NCBI RefSeq assembly: GCF_042651565.1
Contig: NZ_JBHSDF010000003.1
Source: Salinispirillum marinum
GTDB lineage: Bacteria; Pseudomonadota; Gammaproteobacteria; Pseudomonadales; Natronospirillaceae
Strand: one strand, 5' to 3'
DNA length: 64,000 nucleotides
Positions 1 to 9,257 of this stretch are shown here, piece after piece. Position 1 is the first letter of the stretch, and every line of letters starts with the position of its first letter. The translations under genes and the position numbers were made by a program. The notes under the pieces are model-generated. The model was not told where the DNA came from and did not search any database. It worked only from the letters and a program-made list of their open reading frames with translations.

Positions 1-1
1 G

Positions 2-928
2 GTGTTTATTTCGCCAGAGTCGGTCATCACGGCGTCCGGTTGTCAAAACGCCATGGCGCTGTGTTTACGCGTATTGACCCAGCCCGGTGACATCGTGGCC
101 GTAGAATCGCCCTGCTATTACGGGCTGTTGCAGATCATCGAAGCCTTCGGCTTGAAGGCCATTGAAATTCCCGCGCACCCTGAAAGCGGGATGAGTATTG
201 AAGCCCTGCAACTGGCCTTAGCGAAGTGGCCGATCAAGGTTATTTTGTCGGTCCCCACGTTTTCGAATCCGCTGGGGTGCGATATGCCGATGGCACGCCG
301 CGAGGAACTGATGGCCTTGTTGGATCGCTATGATATTCCGATGATAGAAGACGATATCTATGGTGATTTGTACTTCGGCGAGCGGCGCACGCGGGCAGTG
401 AAGTCGTTGGATGCCGACGGCCGGGTGCTGCTGTGTTCATCGCTATCAAAAACGTTGGACCCGCAATTACGCATCGGCTGGATCATGCCCGGCCGGTACT
501 TTGAAGAGGTGGCCTACAGTAAGTTCGTGAATTTGCACACCCATTCCGCCTTGCCGCAAATGGTGGCGGCAGAATTATTGGCGCAAGGGCTGTACGACCG
601 ACATTTGCGTCTGGCCAGAGAAACATACCGGCAGCGTTACCAACGGCTGGCGGATTTGGTGACGGCGTATTTCCCGGCGGAAACACGTATGTCGCAGCCT
701 CAAGGCGGCATCGTCGCTTGGTTGCAATTCCCCGAGCAGGTGAATACCACCGAGCTTTACCATCGCGCTAAAGCAGAAGGCATTCTCTTTGCGCCGGGTG
801 AGCTTTTTTCCATTTCCGGGCAATACAAAAACTGCTTGCGCTTGGGCTACAGCCAACGTTGGACGCCCGAGCGCGAAGAAGCCATTCAGCGCTTGGGCCA
901 ATGGGTGAAGGAGGCGCTGCATGCCTAA
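2..928 (+). CDS. MocR/PLP-dependent aminotransferase, C-terminal part (cut by window start)
   Basis: This is the fold-type I aminotransferase region of a protein whose N-terminus lies before the window. The visible 308 residues include a PNPxG-like turn (PTFSNPLG), an acidic EDDIYGD segment and the cofactor lysine in SSLSKTLDPQLRIGW (Lys codon about 449-451). The C-terminus (RLGYSQRW) is typical of MocR proteins, which join a GntR-type winged helix to an aminotransferase-like domain and usually act as transcription regulators. The winged helix would lie off the left edge, so a plain class I/II aminotransferase cannot be excluded. It ends 51 bases before manA on the same strand. Confidence 0.85.
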   Translation: MFISPESVITASGCQNAMALCLRVLTQPGDIVAVESPCYYGLLQIIEAFGLKAIEIPAHPESGMSIEALQLALAKWPIKVILSVPTFSNPLGCDMPMARREELMALLDRYDIPMIEDDIYGDLYFGERRTRAVKSLDADGRVLLCSSLSKTLDPQLRIGWIMPGRYFEEVAYSKFVNLHTHSALPQMVAAELLAQGLYDRHLRLARETYRQRYQRLADLVTAYFPAETRMSQPQGGIVAWLQFPEQVNTTELYHRAKAEGILFAPGELFSISGQYKNCLRLGYSQRWTPEREEAIQRLGQWVKEALHA

Positions 929-979
929 GTGAGTTTGCGCTACACTGAAACACCTCGACAACCTGTACTAGGATTTAAC

Positions 980-2167
980 ATGCAAGGTTTCACCCGGCCC
1001 ATTCGTTTAACGCCCGTGTTTCAGCATTACGCATGGGGCACGGCGACGGCCATTACTGACCTGTTGAATCTGCCAACTGTCAACACCAACGAACCGGTTG
1101 CAGAATTGTGGATGGGTGCGCATACGGGCTTACCTTCGCCTCTGGCATCGGCGATAGACGGCATAACGCATTTGGACGCCTTGATCGCACAAGACCCCAA
1201 AGCGATATTGGGCGAGCAAAACGCCGCCATGCATGACCAACTGCCCTATCTCTTCAAAGTGTTGAGCGCCGAGCACGCGCTTTCCGTTCAAGTACACCCC
1301 TCTAAAGCACAGGCGGAAGCCGGTTTTGCGGAGGAAAATGCGCGTGGTATCGCATGGACAGACCCAACACGCAATTACAAAGACGATAACCACAAGCCGG
1401 AACTGCTCATGGCGCTGACCGAATTTCACGCCATGGCCGGGTTTCGCCAACCCGATGCGGTGGCAGACCGTTTCACTCAGTTGAACAGCCCAGCGTTGCA
1501 TGCGTGGATAGAGCGTTTGCGGGAGCAGGGCCTGCCCGCCTTGGCCGAATTGTATGCGTGGCTGTTGCAGCGACCTCAGGCCGAAGTTGAAACCATCGTG
1601 CAGGAAGCCATGGCCGTGTTGCCCGATGCGCCTGAGTTCGCTTGGATGGCCCAACTGCATCAACAGTATGGCGCCGATATGGGCATCTTCTTTCCTTTGG
1701 TGCTGAACTACCTTGTGCTGCAACCCGGAGAAGCCATTTATTTGGATGCTGGCATTCCGCACGCCTATTTACGTGGCACCGGCTTAGAGGTGATGGCGAG
1801 TTCCGACAATGTGCTGCGCGGCGGCTTGACCTCAAAGCACATGGATGTACCGGAATTGCTGCGCATTACCAACGTGGTGCCCGACTCGGTTCAGGTGCAA
1901 GCGGGTGTCACGGAGCAGGGCGTAACCCGTTTCGATATTCCCTGTACGGATTTTGACTTGCGGCTGATTGACCTCAGCGAAGGCACCGTCACGCTGGGGT
2001 GCAGTGGCAGCGCTGAACTGTTGTTGGTGCTTTCGGGCGACGCAGAAGTGGCCGACCAAAGCGTGCAGCACGGCGATATTTTTTTGCTGCCCGCCTGTTT
2101 AGGCGAGGTGCGCTTACGCGGCAATGCGCGGTTGGCGGTGGTGACTACAGTGGTTGCGATACTCTAA
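980..2167 (+). CDS. manA: Mannose-6-phosphate isomerase, type I
   Basis: Cytosolic zinc enzyme interconverting mannose 6-phosphate and fructose 6-phosphate, feeding sugar-nucleotide synthesis or mannose use. The 395-residue length fits type I isomerases. The N-terminus (HYAWG), the QVHPSKAQA segment and the HKPELLMAL segment carry the conserved zinc-binding His/Gln/Glu residues, and the IPHAYLRGTGLEVMASSDN block is the second family signature. The ATG at 980 was chosen because AGGA lies a few bases upstream and the family N-terminus starts there; the frame is also open from a GTG at 929. The 3' end overlaps that of the convergent dgkA by 4 bases. Confidence 0.93.
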   Translation: MQGFTRPIRLTPVFQHYAWGTATAITDLLNLPTVNTNEPVAELWMGAHTGLPSPLASAIDGITHLDALIAQDPKAILGEQNAAMHDQLPYLFKVLSAEHALSVQVHPSKAQAEAGFAEENARGIAWTDPTRNYKDDNHKPELLMALTEFHAMAGFRQPDAVADRFTQLNSPALHAWIERLREQGLPALAELYAWLLQRPQAEVETIVQEAMAVLPDAPEFAWMAQLHQQYGADMGIFFPLVLNYLVLQPGEAIYLDAGIPHAYLRGTGLEVMASSDNVLRGGLTSKHMDVPELLRITNVVPDSVQVQAGVTEQGVTRFDIPCTDFDLRLIDLSEGTVTLGCSGSAELLLVLSGDAEVADQSVQHGDIFLLPACLGEVRLRGNARLAVVTTVVAIL

Positions 2168-2553
2168 CCGGCGAAAAGCCCCAGCACTTGCGTTTCCCAT
2201 ACCACCACACCCCATGTCAACGCCATCAACGCCAAGCTGGTGAACACCGCGGCGGAGCCCATGTCTTTGGCGCGTCCGGCCAATTCATTCCATTCCGGGC
2301 TGGCGTGGTCCACTATGGCTTCAACGGCGGAATTCAACAATTCGACGACTAAGACCAACAAACCGGAGCCAACCAGCAGTAACCATTGCAACAGGGTATC
2401 GGCCAAAAATGCGGCGGCGAGTACCGCTACCCCTACCAACAGCAACTCTTGTCGAAAGGCGGCTTCGTTGCGGTACGCCGCCCGAAAACCGTGCATGGAA
2501 TAGCGGGTGGCGTTGATGATGCGTTGCAGGCCGGTAGTGCCGGGCTTGACCAT
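2164..2553 (-). CDS. dgkA: Diacylglycerol kinase (prokaryotic integral membrane type)
   Basis: Small inner-membrane kinase that phosphorylates diacylglycerol to phosphatidate, recycling the diacylglycerol released when membrane-derived oligosaccharides are made. The 129 residues hold an amphipathic N-terminus (NATRYSMHGFRAAYRNEAAFRQE), three hydrophobic segments, and the family signature ELLNSAVEAIVDH followed by AKDMGSAAV. The ATG at 2553 has a GAGG ribosome-binding site and gives the usual length; the frame stays open upstream but without family similarity. It is convergent with manA and divergent from the EEP-family gene at 2618. Confidence 0.93.
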   Translation of the reverse strand: MVKPGTTGLQRIINATRYSMHGFRAAYRNEAAFRQELLLVGVAVLAAAFLADTLLQWLLLVGSGLLVLVVELLNSAVEAIVDHASPEWNELAGRAKDMGSAAVFTSLALMALTWGVVVWETQVLGLFAG

Positions 2554-2617
2554 GGGGTATCCTCGTTGGGTGGTTTTTAGGCAGTAAACCGTACTTGTGT
2601 GACAAATAAAAGGTTGG

Positions 2618-3475
2618 ATGAACATGGTGTTCAAACGGGTCGGTACAATTTTGATGGTGGGTTTGATGCTTATGACCGCTATCCTGAACGCTGCGGTGGC
2701 CGAGCCGTTTCGTATTGCGACCTTCAACGTGCATTACATCTCGCCGAATCAAACAAAAATGGTGTGGGCTGACCGGCGGGATGCGGTGGTGGCGGCGTTA
2801 AGCGACATGAATGCTGATCTGGTGGCGTTTCAGGAGATGGAAACCTTTATAGGTGGCAGCGGCAACCCGGAGAACCAGCAATTGGATTGGGTGCTACAGC
2901 ATCTGCCGGAATACCAAGCGGCGGCTGTGGGTGATCCTCGCACTTACCCTGCAACACAGCCCATTATCTATCGAGCCGAGCGTTTTACGCCGTTGGAGCA
3001 GGGATATTTCTTTTATTCGGCAACCCCTGACGTTATCTATTCTCGACAGTGGAACGGTGGGCATGCGTATTTCAGCAGTTGGGTGAAGTTCTTAGATCGG
3101 CAGACCGAGCAAGCCTTCTATGTCCTGAATGTGCACAACGACTACAGCAGCCGCAGCAACCGCATAAAAACCACCGAACTGATCATGCAGCGCATGCAGC
3201 CGTGGTTACAGAGTGACGCGCCCATCGTGGTGTTAGGGGATTTAAATGCCCCTGGCTGGTTTGCTGAGGTGGCTGCCATTCGTGACCTCGGGTTTACCTT
3301 GGCGTCGAGCGCGGGCAGCACCTTTCATTTTAATCGGGGCTTGCATCTGTTTCCGGCCATTGACCACATTCTGTTCACGGGGTTTCAGCAACAGGGTGAT
3401 ACCGAGCGGCTGAACCGCCGTTATGACGGTGTCTGGCCTTCAGACCATCATCCGGTATACATTAGTTTGCAGTGA
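2618..3475 (+). CDS. Secreted endonuclease/exonuclease/phosphatase (EEP) family protein
   Basis: The 285-residue product has a hydrophobic signal peptide (about residues 8-28, ending near AAVAEP) and one EEP domain. Hallmarks seen are IATFNVHY near the start, the metal-binding glutamate in AFQEM, LNVHND, VVLGDLNAP and the C-terminal SDHHPV. These place the metal ion and catalytic His/Asp residues of the DNase I/sphingomyelinase/inositol-phosphatase superfamily. The substrate cannot be read from the sequence; candidates are extracellular DNA or phosphodiesters. ATG 2618 is used; ATG 2624 is an alternative. The gene is transcribed away from dgkA. Confidence 0.8.
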   Translation: MNMVFKRVGTILMVGLMLMTAILNAAVAEPFRIATFNVHYISPNQTKMVWADRRDAVVAALSDMNADLVAFQEMETFIGGSGNPENQQLDWVLQHLPEYQAAAVGDPRTYPATQPIIYRAERFTPLEQGYFFYSATPDVIYSRQWNGGHAYFSSWVKFLDRQTEQAFYVLNVHNDYSSRSNRIKTTELIMQRMQPWLQSDAPIVVLGDLNAPGWFAEVAAIRDLGFTLASSAGSTFHFNRGLHLFPAIDHILFTGFQQQGDTERLNRRYDGVWPSDHHPVYISLQ

Positions 3476-3506
3476 ACAATACGTTTTAATCGATTAGGTA
3501 GAATCT

Positions 3507-5093
3507 ATGGAACCCGCTTTTTTATTGTATGCGTTTGTCGGTGGGATGCTGGCCATGATTGTTCGGCTACCGCCACTCGCTGGCTTTTTGGCCGCCGGAT
3601 TTGTGTTGAACTGGCAAGGTTATGAATTGACCACCGCATTGGACTCCGTTGCGGATTTAGGCGTAACGCTGTTGTTGTTCACCATCGGGTTGAAATTGAA
3701 TGTTAAGTTGTTGCTTCGGCCGGAAGTGTGGGGTGTTGCCACCTTGCACATGGTGTTGTCCAGTGGTGGCTTTTTGGTGGTGTTTATCGCGCTAAAAGCC
3801 TTAGGTGTGATGCTGTTTCAAAACAGTGGGTGGACCAACCTACTGGTGCTGGGTTTTGCGTTGTCGTTTTCCAGTACGGTGTTCGCGGTAAAGGTACTGG
3901 AGGACCGCAGTGAGACGCAGTCGCTGTATGGCCGGGTAGCGATTGGTGTATTGATCATGCAGGACATCTTCGCCGTGCTATTTCTAACGGCATCTACCGG
4001 CGCGCTGCCCAGCCCTTGGGCGCTGGCGCTGGTGTTGCTTATCCCGGTGGCGCCGGTATTTCGTCGGTTGCTGGAACGCTTGGGGCATGGTGAGATGCAG
4101 GTGCTCTTTGGGTTCCTGTTTGCCCTGGTGTTGGGGTATCAGTTGTTTGAAACGGTGGGTATCAAGGGTGATTTAGGGGCGTTGGTCATGGGTGTGTTGT
4201 TAGCGCCCCACGCCGCTGCCGGTGGCTTGGCAAAGGCGTTGTTCAACATTAAAGAGTTGTTCTTGGTGGGGTTCTTTTTGTCCATTGGCCTGACGGCGCT
4301 GCCCACCTGGGAGCATGTTGGCTGGGCTTTGTTGCTGGTGGTGGCCATACCGCTGAAGTCATGGCTGTTTCTCATGATGTTCTCTCGCTTCCGCTTGCGC
4401 ATTCGTACGTCGGTGCTCGCAACGTTGTCGCTCGGCAACTTTTCGGAATTTGGCCTGATCGTTGCGGCTTTGGCGTTGTCGGAGGGGTGGTTGTCGGCGG
4501 ATTGGCTGGTGATCTTGTCGCTCGCGGTTGCGTTCAGCTTTGTGCTGGGTGCAGTGCTAAACCAATACAGTGAGGCACTGTATTGTCGGTTACGTCCTTT
4601 CCTTCGTGAAGTGGCGGCACATCGTTTAAATGCACACGATCGGCCGATTGAAATTGGCGACGCTCAAGTCGTGGTGCTGGGTATGGGCCGGATGGGACGC
4701 GGGGCATACGACCGTTTAACGCAAGAGTATGGTTTGAAGGTGTTGGGTGTAGACAGCAATGCGGCGACGGTAGAAAAATATGCCCAGGAAGGCCTTCGGG
4801 TTTTGGAAGGCGATGCCGTAGATTCCGATTTTTGGGATAAATTGCTGTTATCCGAGCAGATTGATTTGGTGATGTTGGCCATGCCGCATCATGCGGGTAA
4901 TTTGTTTGCGATAGATCAGCTCAGAGGTCGATCGTTTAAGGGTAAAATAGCCGCCATTGTCGAATACGCGGATGAAGCCATGCCGCTCAAAAAGCGAGGC
5001 GCGGATGCGGTGTTTTATTTATACGACGAGGCGGGCGTGGCGTTTGCGGACAGTGCAATGGCCGAATTGAAATCTCATTCCGTGGCCAACTGA
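3507..5093 (+). CDS. CPA2-family cation:proton antiporter with TrkA-N (RCK) domain
   Basis: Integral membrane antiporter of the KefB/KefC/YbaL type, moving K+ or Na+ against H+. Of 528 residues, roughly the first 375 are hydrophobic and contain about a dozen helices, with FALSFSSTVFAVKVLED and LGALVMGVLLAP resembling conserved CPA2 transport segments. A cytoplasmic Rossmann domain follows (VVVLGMGRMGRGAYDRL, then LGVDSN and EGDAVDSDFW), matching nucleotide-sensing TrkA-N domains; I see no TrkA-C domain. The stop codon is 3 bases before the next start at 5097, so the two genes are very probably co-transcribed and translationally coupled. Confidence 0.88.
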   Translation: MEPAFLLYAFVGGMLAMIVRLPPLAGFLAAGFVLNWQGYELTTALDSVADLGVTLLLFTIGLKLNVKLLLRPEVWGVATLHMVLSSGGFLVVFIALKALGVMLFQNSGWTNLLVLGFALSFSSTVFAVKVLEDRSETQSLYGRVAIGVLIMQDIFAVLFLTASTGALPSPWALALVLLIPVAPVFRRLLERLGHGEMQVLFGFLFALVLGYQLFETVGIKGDLGALVMGVLLAPHAAAGGLAKALFNIKELFLVGFFLSIGLTALPTWEHVGWALLLVVAIPLKSWLFLMMFSRFRLRIRTSVLATLSLGNFSEFGLIVAALALSEGWLSADWLVILSLAVAFSFVLGAVLNQYSEALYCRLRPFLREVAAHRLNAHDRPIEIGDAQVVVLGMGRMGRGAYDRLTQEYGLKVLGVDSNAATVEKYAQEGLRVLEGDAVDSDFWDKLLLSEQIDLVMLAMPHHAGNLFAIDQLRGRSFKGKIAAIVEYADEAMPLKKRGADAVFYLYDEAGVAFADSAMAELKSHSVAN

Positions 5094-5096
5094 GCC

Positions 5097-7241
5097 ATGT
5101 CTCAGTCTACGCCCTCGCATCCCAAAGGCGCTACGAACGATTATCGTCATCAGCTCAGTCCTGTGTGCACGGTTATGGTCGTGGGTCACCGGCAAGCCCG
5201 GCTGAGCGAGCGTGGTTACGGTGTGCAGGACAGGCATCTGGCGCACCCGTTAGAACGCGTGCTCATGCAGCTTCGGCAGCGCGCCGGGCGTGCCTTTGCA
5301 CTTGGGGCTGCGCTGTATCATGACGAGTCGCCCCGCTTTCGCTTGTTAACCGGTGTGGCCGATGGAACCGATGAACTGGCGGCCAATTTGGCCGCGCAGG
5401 TGGGGTTTGAGTTACATATGCTGGCCCCCGGCCGCGCTGCCGATGCGAGTTTCACTGAACCAGAGCCCGAGCGTGCCGTGTCACTGGGCATGAAACCGAC
5501 CGGGATAGATCGGCAACGTTTGCGCCAGGAAGACTACTCCAAGCGTGATGAACTGGCGCTGAGCTTTTCCGATGTGCTGGTGGTGGTGTGGGATGGCAAT
5601 GAACCTTTCCCCATGCAAAGCGGTGCAGCATTGGCCACCAAAGCCGCCATCTTGCGTCGTGTGCCGGTGGTCTGGGTGCAGCCTCAACCCAAGGGCGCAC
5701 GAGCCGAAGTCTGGGTAACCGACCCGAAGAAACTGACCGATTCCTTTCTCATGGAAATCGAGGTGCTGGATACCACGCCCGAGCATTTGCAGACGGCCTT
5801 TGTGCCGTTGGATGTGGGCAGTACGGCTGCCGACGATCTTTTCGATGGTTGGTTTAACGGCTTGTTGGTGCCCTTTTTACCGCATTTGGATGCTGCGCAC
5901 CACGAGCGGGTCATGCGCCGCCGTATCGCGCAACAAGACACCTTGCTCGGCTACCTCACGAGTTGTTTACTGTTTGTGTTGAGCATGGGGAGAACCCAGC
6001 GCCCGCTGAATCCACTGAACTGGCTGCTGGGTGGCGTTTTATGGTTGCAGGTGATGCTCAATCCGCCCAAGCGCAGTGCAGAGTTGCGTATTGTGGACCA
6101 CCTCAACAGCAATATCCGCGCCTTCCATTGGCGCGATAATTTGATGAGCCGGTTGCATGGCTTCTTCTCCGGTCTGTTGCGCCTGTCATTAGCCGACGCC
6201 TTGGGCAGTGTGCGGCAAAAACGTTTGATCCGGCATCGGGACATGGCGGCGGATGCCACGGACCATCCGGTGCGAGAAACGTCATTGCCCGGTTTTTATC
6301 ATTGGGCCGATGCGCAAGCGCGCGTTTATGCCACGCGTTACCGCGATGATACCTGGGTAGTGTACTACGCCGCCGCCCTTGCCGTGTTTTGTGCCGTCGC
6401 CGGTGCGACGTCTTTATGGCCCGCCGAAGAGCCCGGCTGGCATTTGATCTGGGTGATCTTGGAATTTCTTTTGCTGCGCTTTGTGGTTGGGCGGGTGTTG
6501 ATCGCACGCTTTAAGGGGTGGCATGAGCGCTGGATGAGCCATCGATATGTCGCTGAACAACTGCGTCTACTGCGTATTGGCTTTCCACTTTTGGTACTGC
6601 CCGAAAGCCTGCGTCAGCCTATTTGGCAACCGGCGGACGAGGCCGAGTCGGTCATACGGATCAGCAAACCCGAGGCGTGGATTTTACATCGCATCTTGGT
6701 GGCCGAGGGCTTGCCGCAAAGTGCGGCGGGTAAAGCCTATTTCCGCATGACACATCATAACGACGCCATTGTGCACAGTGTCAAACACGCCTTGGATAAC
6801 AACCGACAGTACTATCAACGGCAATATCATACGCTACACGGCCAGCATCACCATTTGCATCGGTTGTCGTTGGTGTTGTTTGGTTTAACCTTTGTGGCTG
6901 TGCTGACGCATTTTGTGTTTCATATTCCGGGTATTTTATTTTTTACCGCGTTCTTTCCGGCCTGGGGGGCGGCCATACATGGCATTTTGAGCCAGAATGA
7001 AGTCAGTCGGGTAGCGACCATTGCCGCCAATACCTGGCAGCGCTTGAACACCTTGGATGATGCCATGGCCATGCACCGCACCATTACCGAAACCGGCATT
7101 GCGTTGAACGACCAAGCGTTGGCCTGGGCGCGCACACAAGAATTGCGTGAGTTGGTACAGGCGTTTACGGATACGCTGGCGGAAGAGAACCAGCAATGGC
7201 TAACGTTGTTGCAGCACAATGAGCCGGACTTGCCGGCCTAA
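5097..7241 (+). CDS. Unknown SLOG-like N-terminal domain fused to a multi-helix, SLATT-like membrane protein
   Basis: Not a recognised named gene. Residues about 20-220 read like a SLOG/lysine-decarboxylase-like nucleotide-binding fold: VMVVGHRQARL at the start, LLTGVADGTDELAA, then SDVLVVVWDGN and a Gly/Ala-rich segment before a hydrophobic strand (VPVVWV). Three pairs of hydrophobic segments follow, near residues 280-325, 420-465 and 580-630. The last pair, preceded by YYQRQYHTLHGQHHH and followed by the NTWQRLNTL helix, resembles the SLATT two-helix effector architecture that accompanies nucleotide-sensing SLOG domains. Established knowledge: SLOG and SLATT domains occur in nucleotide-signal conflict systems. 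Inference: this 714-residue protein may sense a nucleotide and alter membrane permeability, in partnership with the antiporter 3 bases upstream. Confidence 0.6.
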   Translation: MSQSTPSHPKGATNDYRHQLSPVCTVMVVGHRQARLSERGYGVQDRHLAHPLERVLMQLRQRAGRAFALGAALYHDESPRFRLLTGVADGTDELAANLAAQVGFELHMLAPGRAADASFTEPEPERAVSLGMKPTGIDRQRLRQEDYSKRDELALSFSDVLVVVWDGNEPFPMQSGAALATKAAILRRVPVVWVQPQPKGARAEVWVTDPKKLTDSFLMEIEVLDTTPEHLQTAFVPLDVGSTAADDLFDGWFNGLLVPFLPHLDAAHHERVMRRRIAQQDTLLGYLTSCLLFVLSMGRTQRPLNPLNWLLGGVLWLQVMLNPPKRSAELRIVDHLNSNIRAFHWRDNLMSRLHGFFSGLLRLSLADALGSVRQKRLIRHRDMAADATDHPVRETSLPGFYHWADAQARVYATRYRDDTWVVYYAAALAVFCAVAGATSLWPAEEPGWHLIWVILEFLLLRFVVGRVLIARFKGWHERWMSHRYVAEQLRLLRIGFPLLVLPESLRQPIWQPADEAESVIRISKPEAWILHRILVAEGLPQSAAGKAYFRMTHHNDAIVHSVKHALDNNRQYYQRQYHTLHGQHHHLHRLSLVLFGLTFVAVLTHFVFHIPGILFFTAFFPAWGAAIHGILSQNEVSRVATIAANTWQRLNTLDDAMAMHRTITETGIALNDQALAWARTQELRELVQAFTDTLAEENQQWLTLLQHNEPDLPA

Positions 7242-7245
7242 GACC

Positions 7246-7791
7246 TCAGTGCGCCGCTTTCAACAATACCGGTTCTATATGCACGTTCTGAGTGGCGTTC
7301 GAGAGCCAAATTTGCCCTTCGCTGATGCTGGCCTGCAAGGTCATGGTGCGGTCCACCAAGGCTGCCATTGCCTTTACCTGCGGCTCGGGAATTTCCCAAA
7401 CGGCTAGGTTTTCATAGCGTTGCAATGCCGCTTCATGCTGCGGCCACCATACCGCCACCGAACGCCCGCTGTAGGCGTACAACTTAACCTGCTTGGCGCG
7501 GCCACTCGCCTTCCGCAGCCATTTTTCATCAGGCTGGCCAAAGGCAACCCACAGATCAATCTCACCGGTCAACGCCTGCTCAAACAATTCCGGCTCGCCT
7601 TCAGCACTTAACCCACGGGCAAAAGTAAGCTGTTCACTGGCGTTCAAAATAAACGCCAATAACCGCACCATCATGCGCTCGTTGGTTTCTGAAGGGTGCT
7701 GCGCCAGCGTCAAGGCATGGTCGGCGTAATAACCCCTGTCCATATCGGCAATGTTGATGTTGGCTTTGAACACGGTGGCGGTTTTTGCCAT
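7246..7791 (-). CDS. yaeQ: YaeQ family protein
   Basis: A 181-residue cytosolic protein of the YaeQ family, a compact fold related to PD-(D/E)xK nucleases. YaeQ was once proposed as a RfaH-like antiterminator; its function remains unsettled. Family features visible are the N-terminus KATVFKANINIADMDRGYY, the HPSETNERMMVRLLAF segment, and the EPELFEQALTGEIDLWVAFGQPDE core. Length is normal for the family. It is convergent with the SLOG-like membrane gene, with 4 bases between the stops, and faces away from the aminotransferase gene at 8064. Confidence 0.93.
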   Translation of the reverse strand: MAKTATVFKANINIADMDRGYYADHALTLAQHPSETNERMMVRLLAFILNASEQLTFARGLSAEGEPELFEQALTGEIDLWVAFGQPDEKWLRKASGRAKQVKLYAYSGRSVAVWWPQHEAALQRYENLAVWEIPEPQVKAMAALVDRTMTLQASISEGQIWLSNATQNVHIEPVLLKAAH

Positions 7792-8063
7792 GAAGCTGGG
7801 CCTTGCTTGGGAAAAAGGGGAGTATCCGCTGTCGGGCGATGGAGGTAAAGCGCCATTGGTCGGTATGGGTTAACGATGATTGTGTATAAAGTTGTGTGAC
7901 GATGGTGTAAACCTCCCCGTAAGCTCCGGTGAACAGCACCAAGCTGTACCCGCACAGCGCTATTTCCCCGCCTCGCTGGCTCTGCGATACTATGCGTCAA
8001 TTATTCGAATCATCATCGCTGCTGGGATCACCAGCGCGACCATTCAGAGTGCAGGAATTGCCC

Positions 8064-9251
8064 ATGATTTTAGATAACCTCACCCCCGTAGGCTTGGACC
8101 CTATTCTGTCGTTGTCGGCGGCCTGCCGCGCCGATACCCGACCGCACAAAGTCGATTTAGGCATTGGGGTCTACCGCGACAGCCATGGAGAAACGCCGGT
8201 CATGGTCGCCATCAAGATGGCGGAAGCGCGGTTACTGGAACAGCAAAGCAGTAAGTCGTACGTGGGTATGGGTGGGAACGAATCGTTCAACGAGTCGATG
8301 ATTGGCCTGTTGTTGGGCAACAGCAAGGCAGCCGCTCGTACGGCGGCCATCCAAACCCCCGGTGCCAGCGGTGCTCTGCGCATGTTGGCCGATGTGATCA
8401 AGCTTTCTTCACCGGATGCCACGGTATGGCTGAGTGATCCTAGTTACGCGAATCATGCCCCCATCATGAAAACCGCCGGTTTGAAGGTGCGTTTCTACCC
8501 CTATTTTGACCCTGCCACCAAGCTTGTGAATACCGCTGCGATGCTTGACGCACTGCGTCAGGCGGGTAAAAACGATGTGGTGTTGTTGCACGGCTCTTGC
8601 CATAACCCTACGGGTGCGGATATCGACCTCGAAACCTGGAAGAACGTGACCACGCTGGCGGTTTCACAGGGCTTTTTGCCGTTTGTGGACATGGCCTATC
8701 AAGGCTTTGGCGATGGCATGGAAGAAGATGCGGCGGGGTTGCGTTATTTGGTTGAACGGGTGGAGTCGATGGTTATTGCGACTTCCTGCTCGAAAAACTT
8801 TGGTTTATACCGCGAGCGTACCGGAGCTGCCATGGTGGTGGGTAAAACCTTGGAACAAGCACAAGCCGTGAAAAGCCGCATTATGGAATCGGCACGTGGC
8901 ACCTACACCATGCCACCCGACCACGGCGCTGCCTTGGTGGACATGATTCTGCGCGATGAAGCCTTGCGCGCGAACTGGATGACCGAAGTCACCACGGTGC
9001 GCAAACGGGTGCAGGCGTTGCGTGGCCTGCTGGCGGATGCCTTGCGGGAGCAAAGCGGCACCAACGATTGGGATTTCATCACCCGCCATAAGGGGATGTT
9101 TTCGGTGCTGGGCATTACGCCGGAACAGGCACAGGCGATGCGTCATGACCACGCGATCTACCTGGTCGACAGTGGCCGTATCAACGTCGCGGGTATGCGC
9201 GAAGCACAGGCTGAGCAAGTCGCGAAGGCGTTATTGGCCGTGGTTCAGTAA
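8064..9251 (+). CDS. Aromatic/aspartate aminotransferase, class I
   Basis: PLP enzyme transferring amino groups between aspartate or aromatic amino acids and 2-oxoglutarate (AspC/TyrB group). The 395-residue length and landmarks fit: VDLGIGVYRD near the start, TPGASGALR, SDPSYANH, the CHNPTGADI loop, DMAYQGFGDG, the cofactor lysine in ATSCSKNFGLYRERTG, and the substrate-carboxylate arginine near DSGRINVAGM. The ATG at 8064 follows an AGGA sequence and gives the family start; an in-frame extension to 7929 shows no similarity. AspC or TyrB cannot be told apart from sequence alone, so no symbol is given. Confidence 0.9.
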   Translation: MILDNLTPVGLDPILSLSAACRADTRPHKVDLGIGVYRDSHGETPVMVAIKMAEARLLEQQSSKSYVGMGGNESFNESMIGLLLGNSKAAARTAAIQTPGASGALRMLADVIKLSSPDATVWLSDPSYANHAPIMKTAGLKVRFYPYFDPATKLVNTAAMLDALRQAGKNDVVLLHGSCHNPTGADIDLETWKNVTTLAVSQGFLPFVDMAYQGFGDGMEEDAAGLRYLVERVESMVIATSCSKNFGLYRERTGAAMVVGKTLEQAQAVKSRIMESARGTYTMPPDHGAALVDMILRDEALRANWMTEVTTVRKRVQALRGLLADALREQSGTNDWDFITRHKGMFSVLGITPEQAQAMRHDHAIYLVDSGRINVAGMREAQAEQVAKALLAVVQ

Positions 9252-9257
9252 ACGTCT

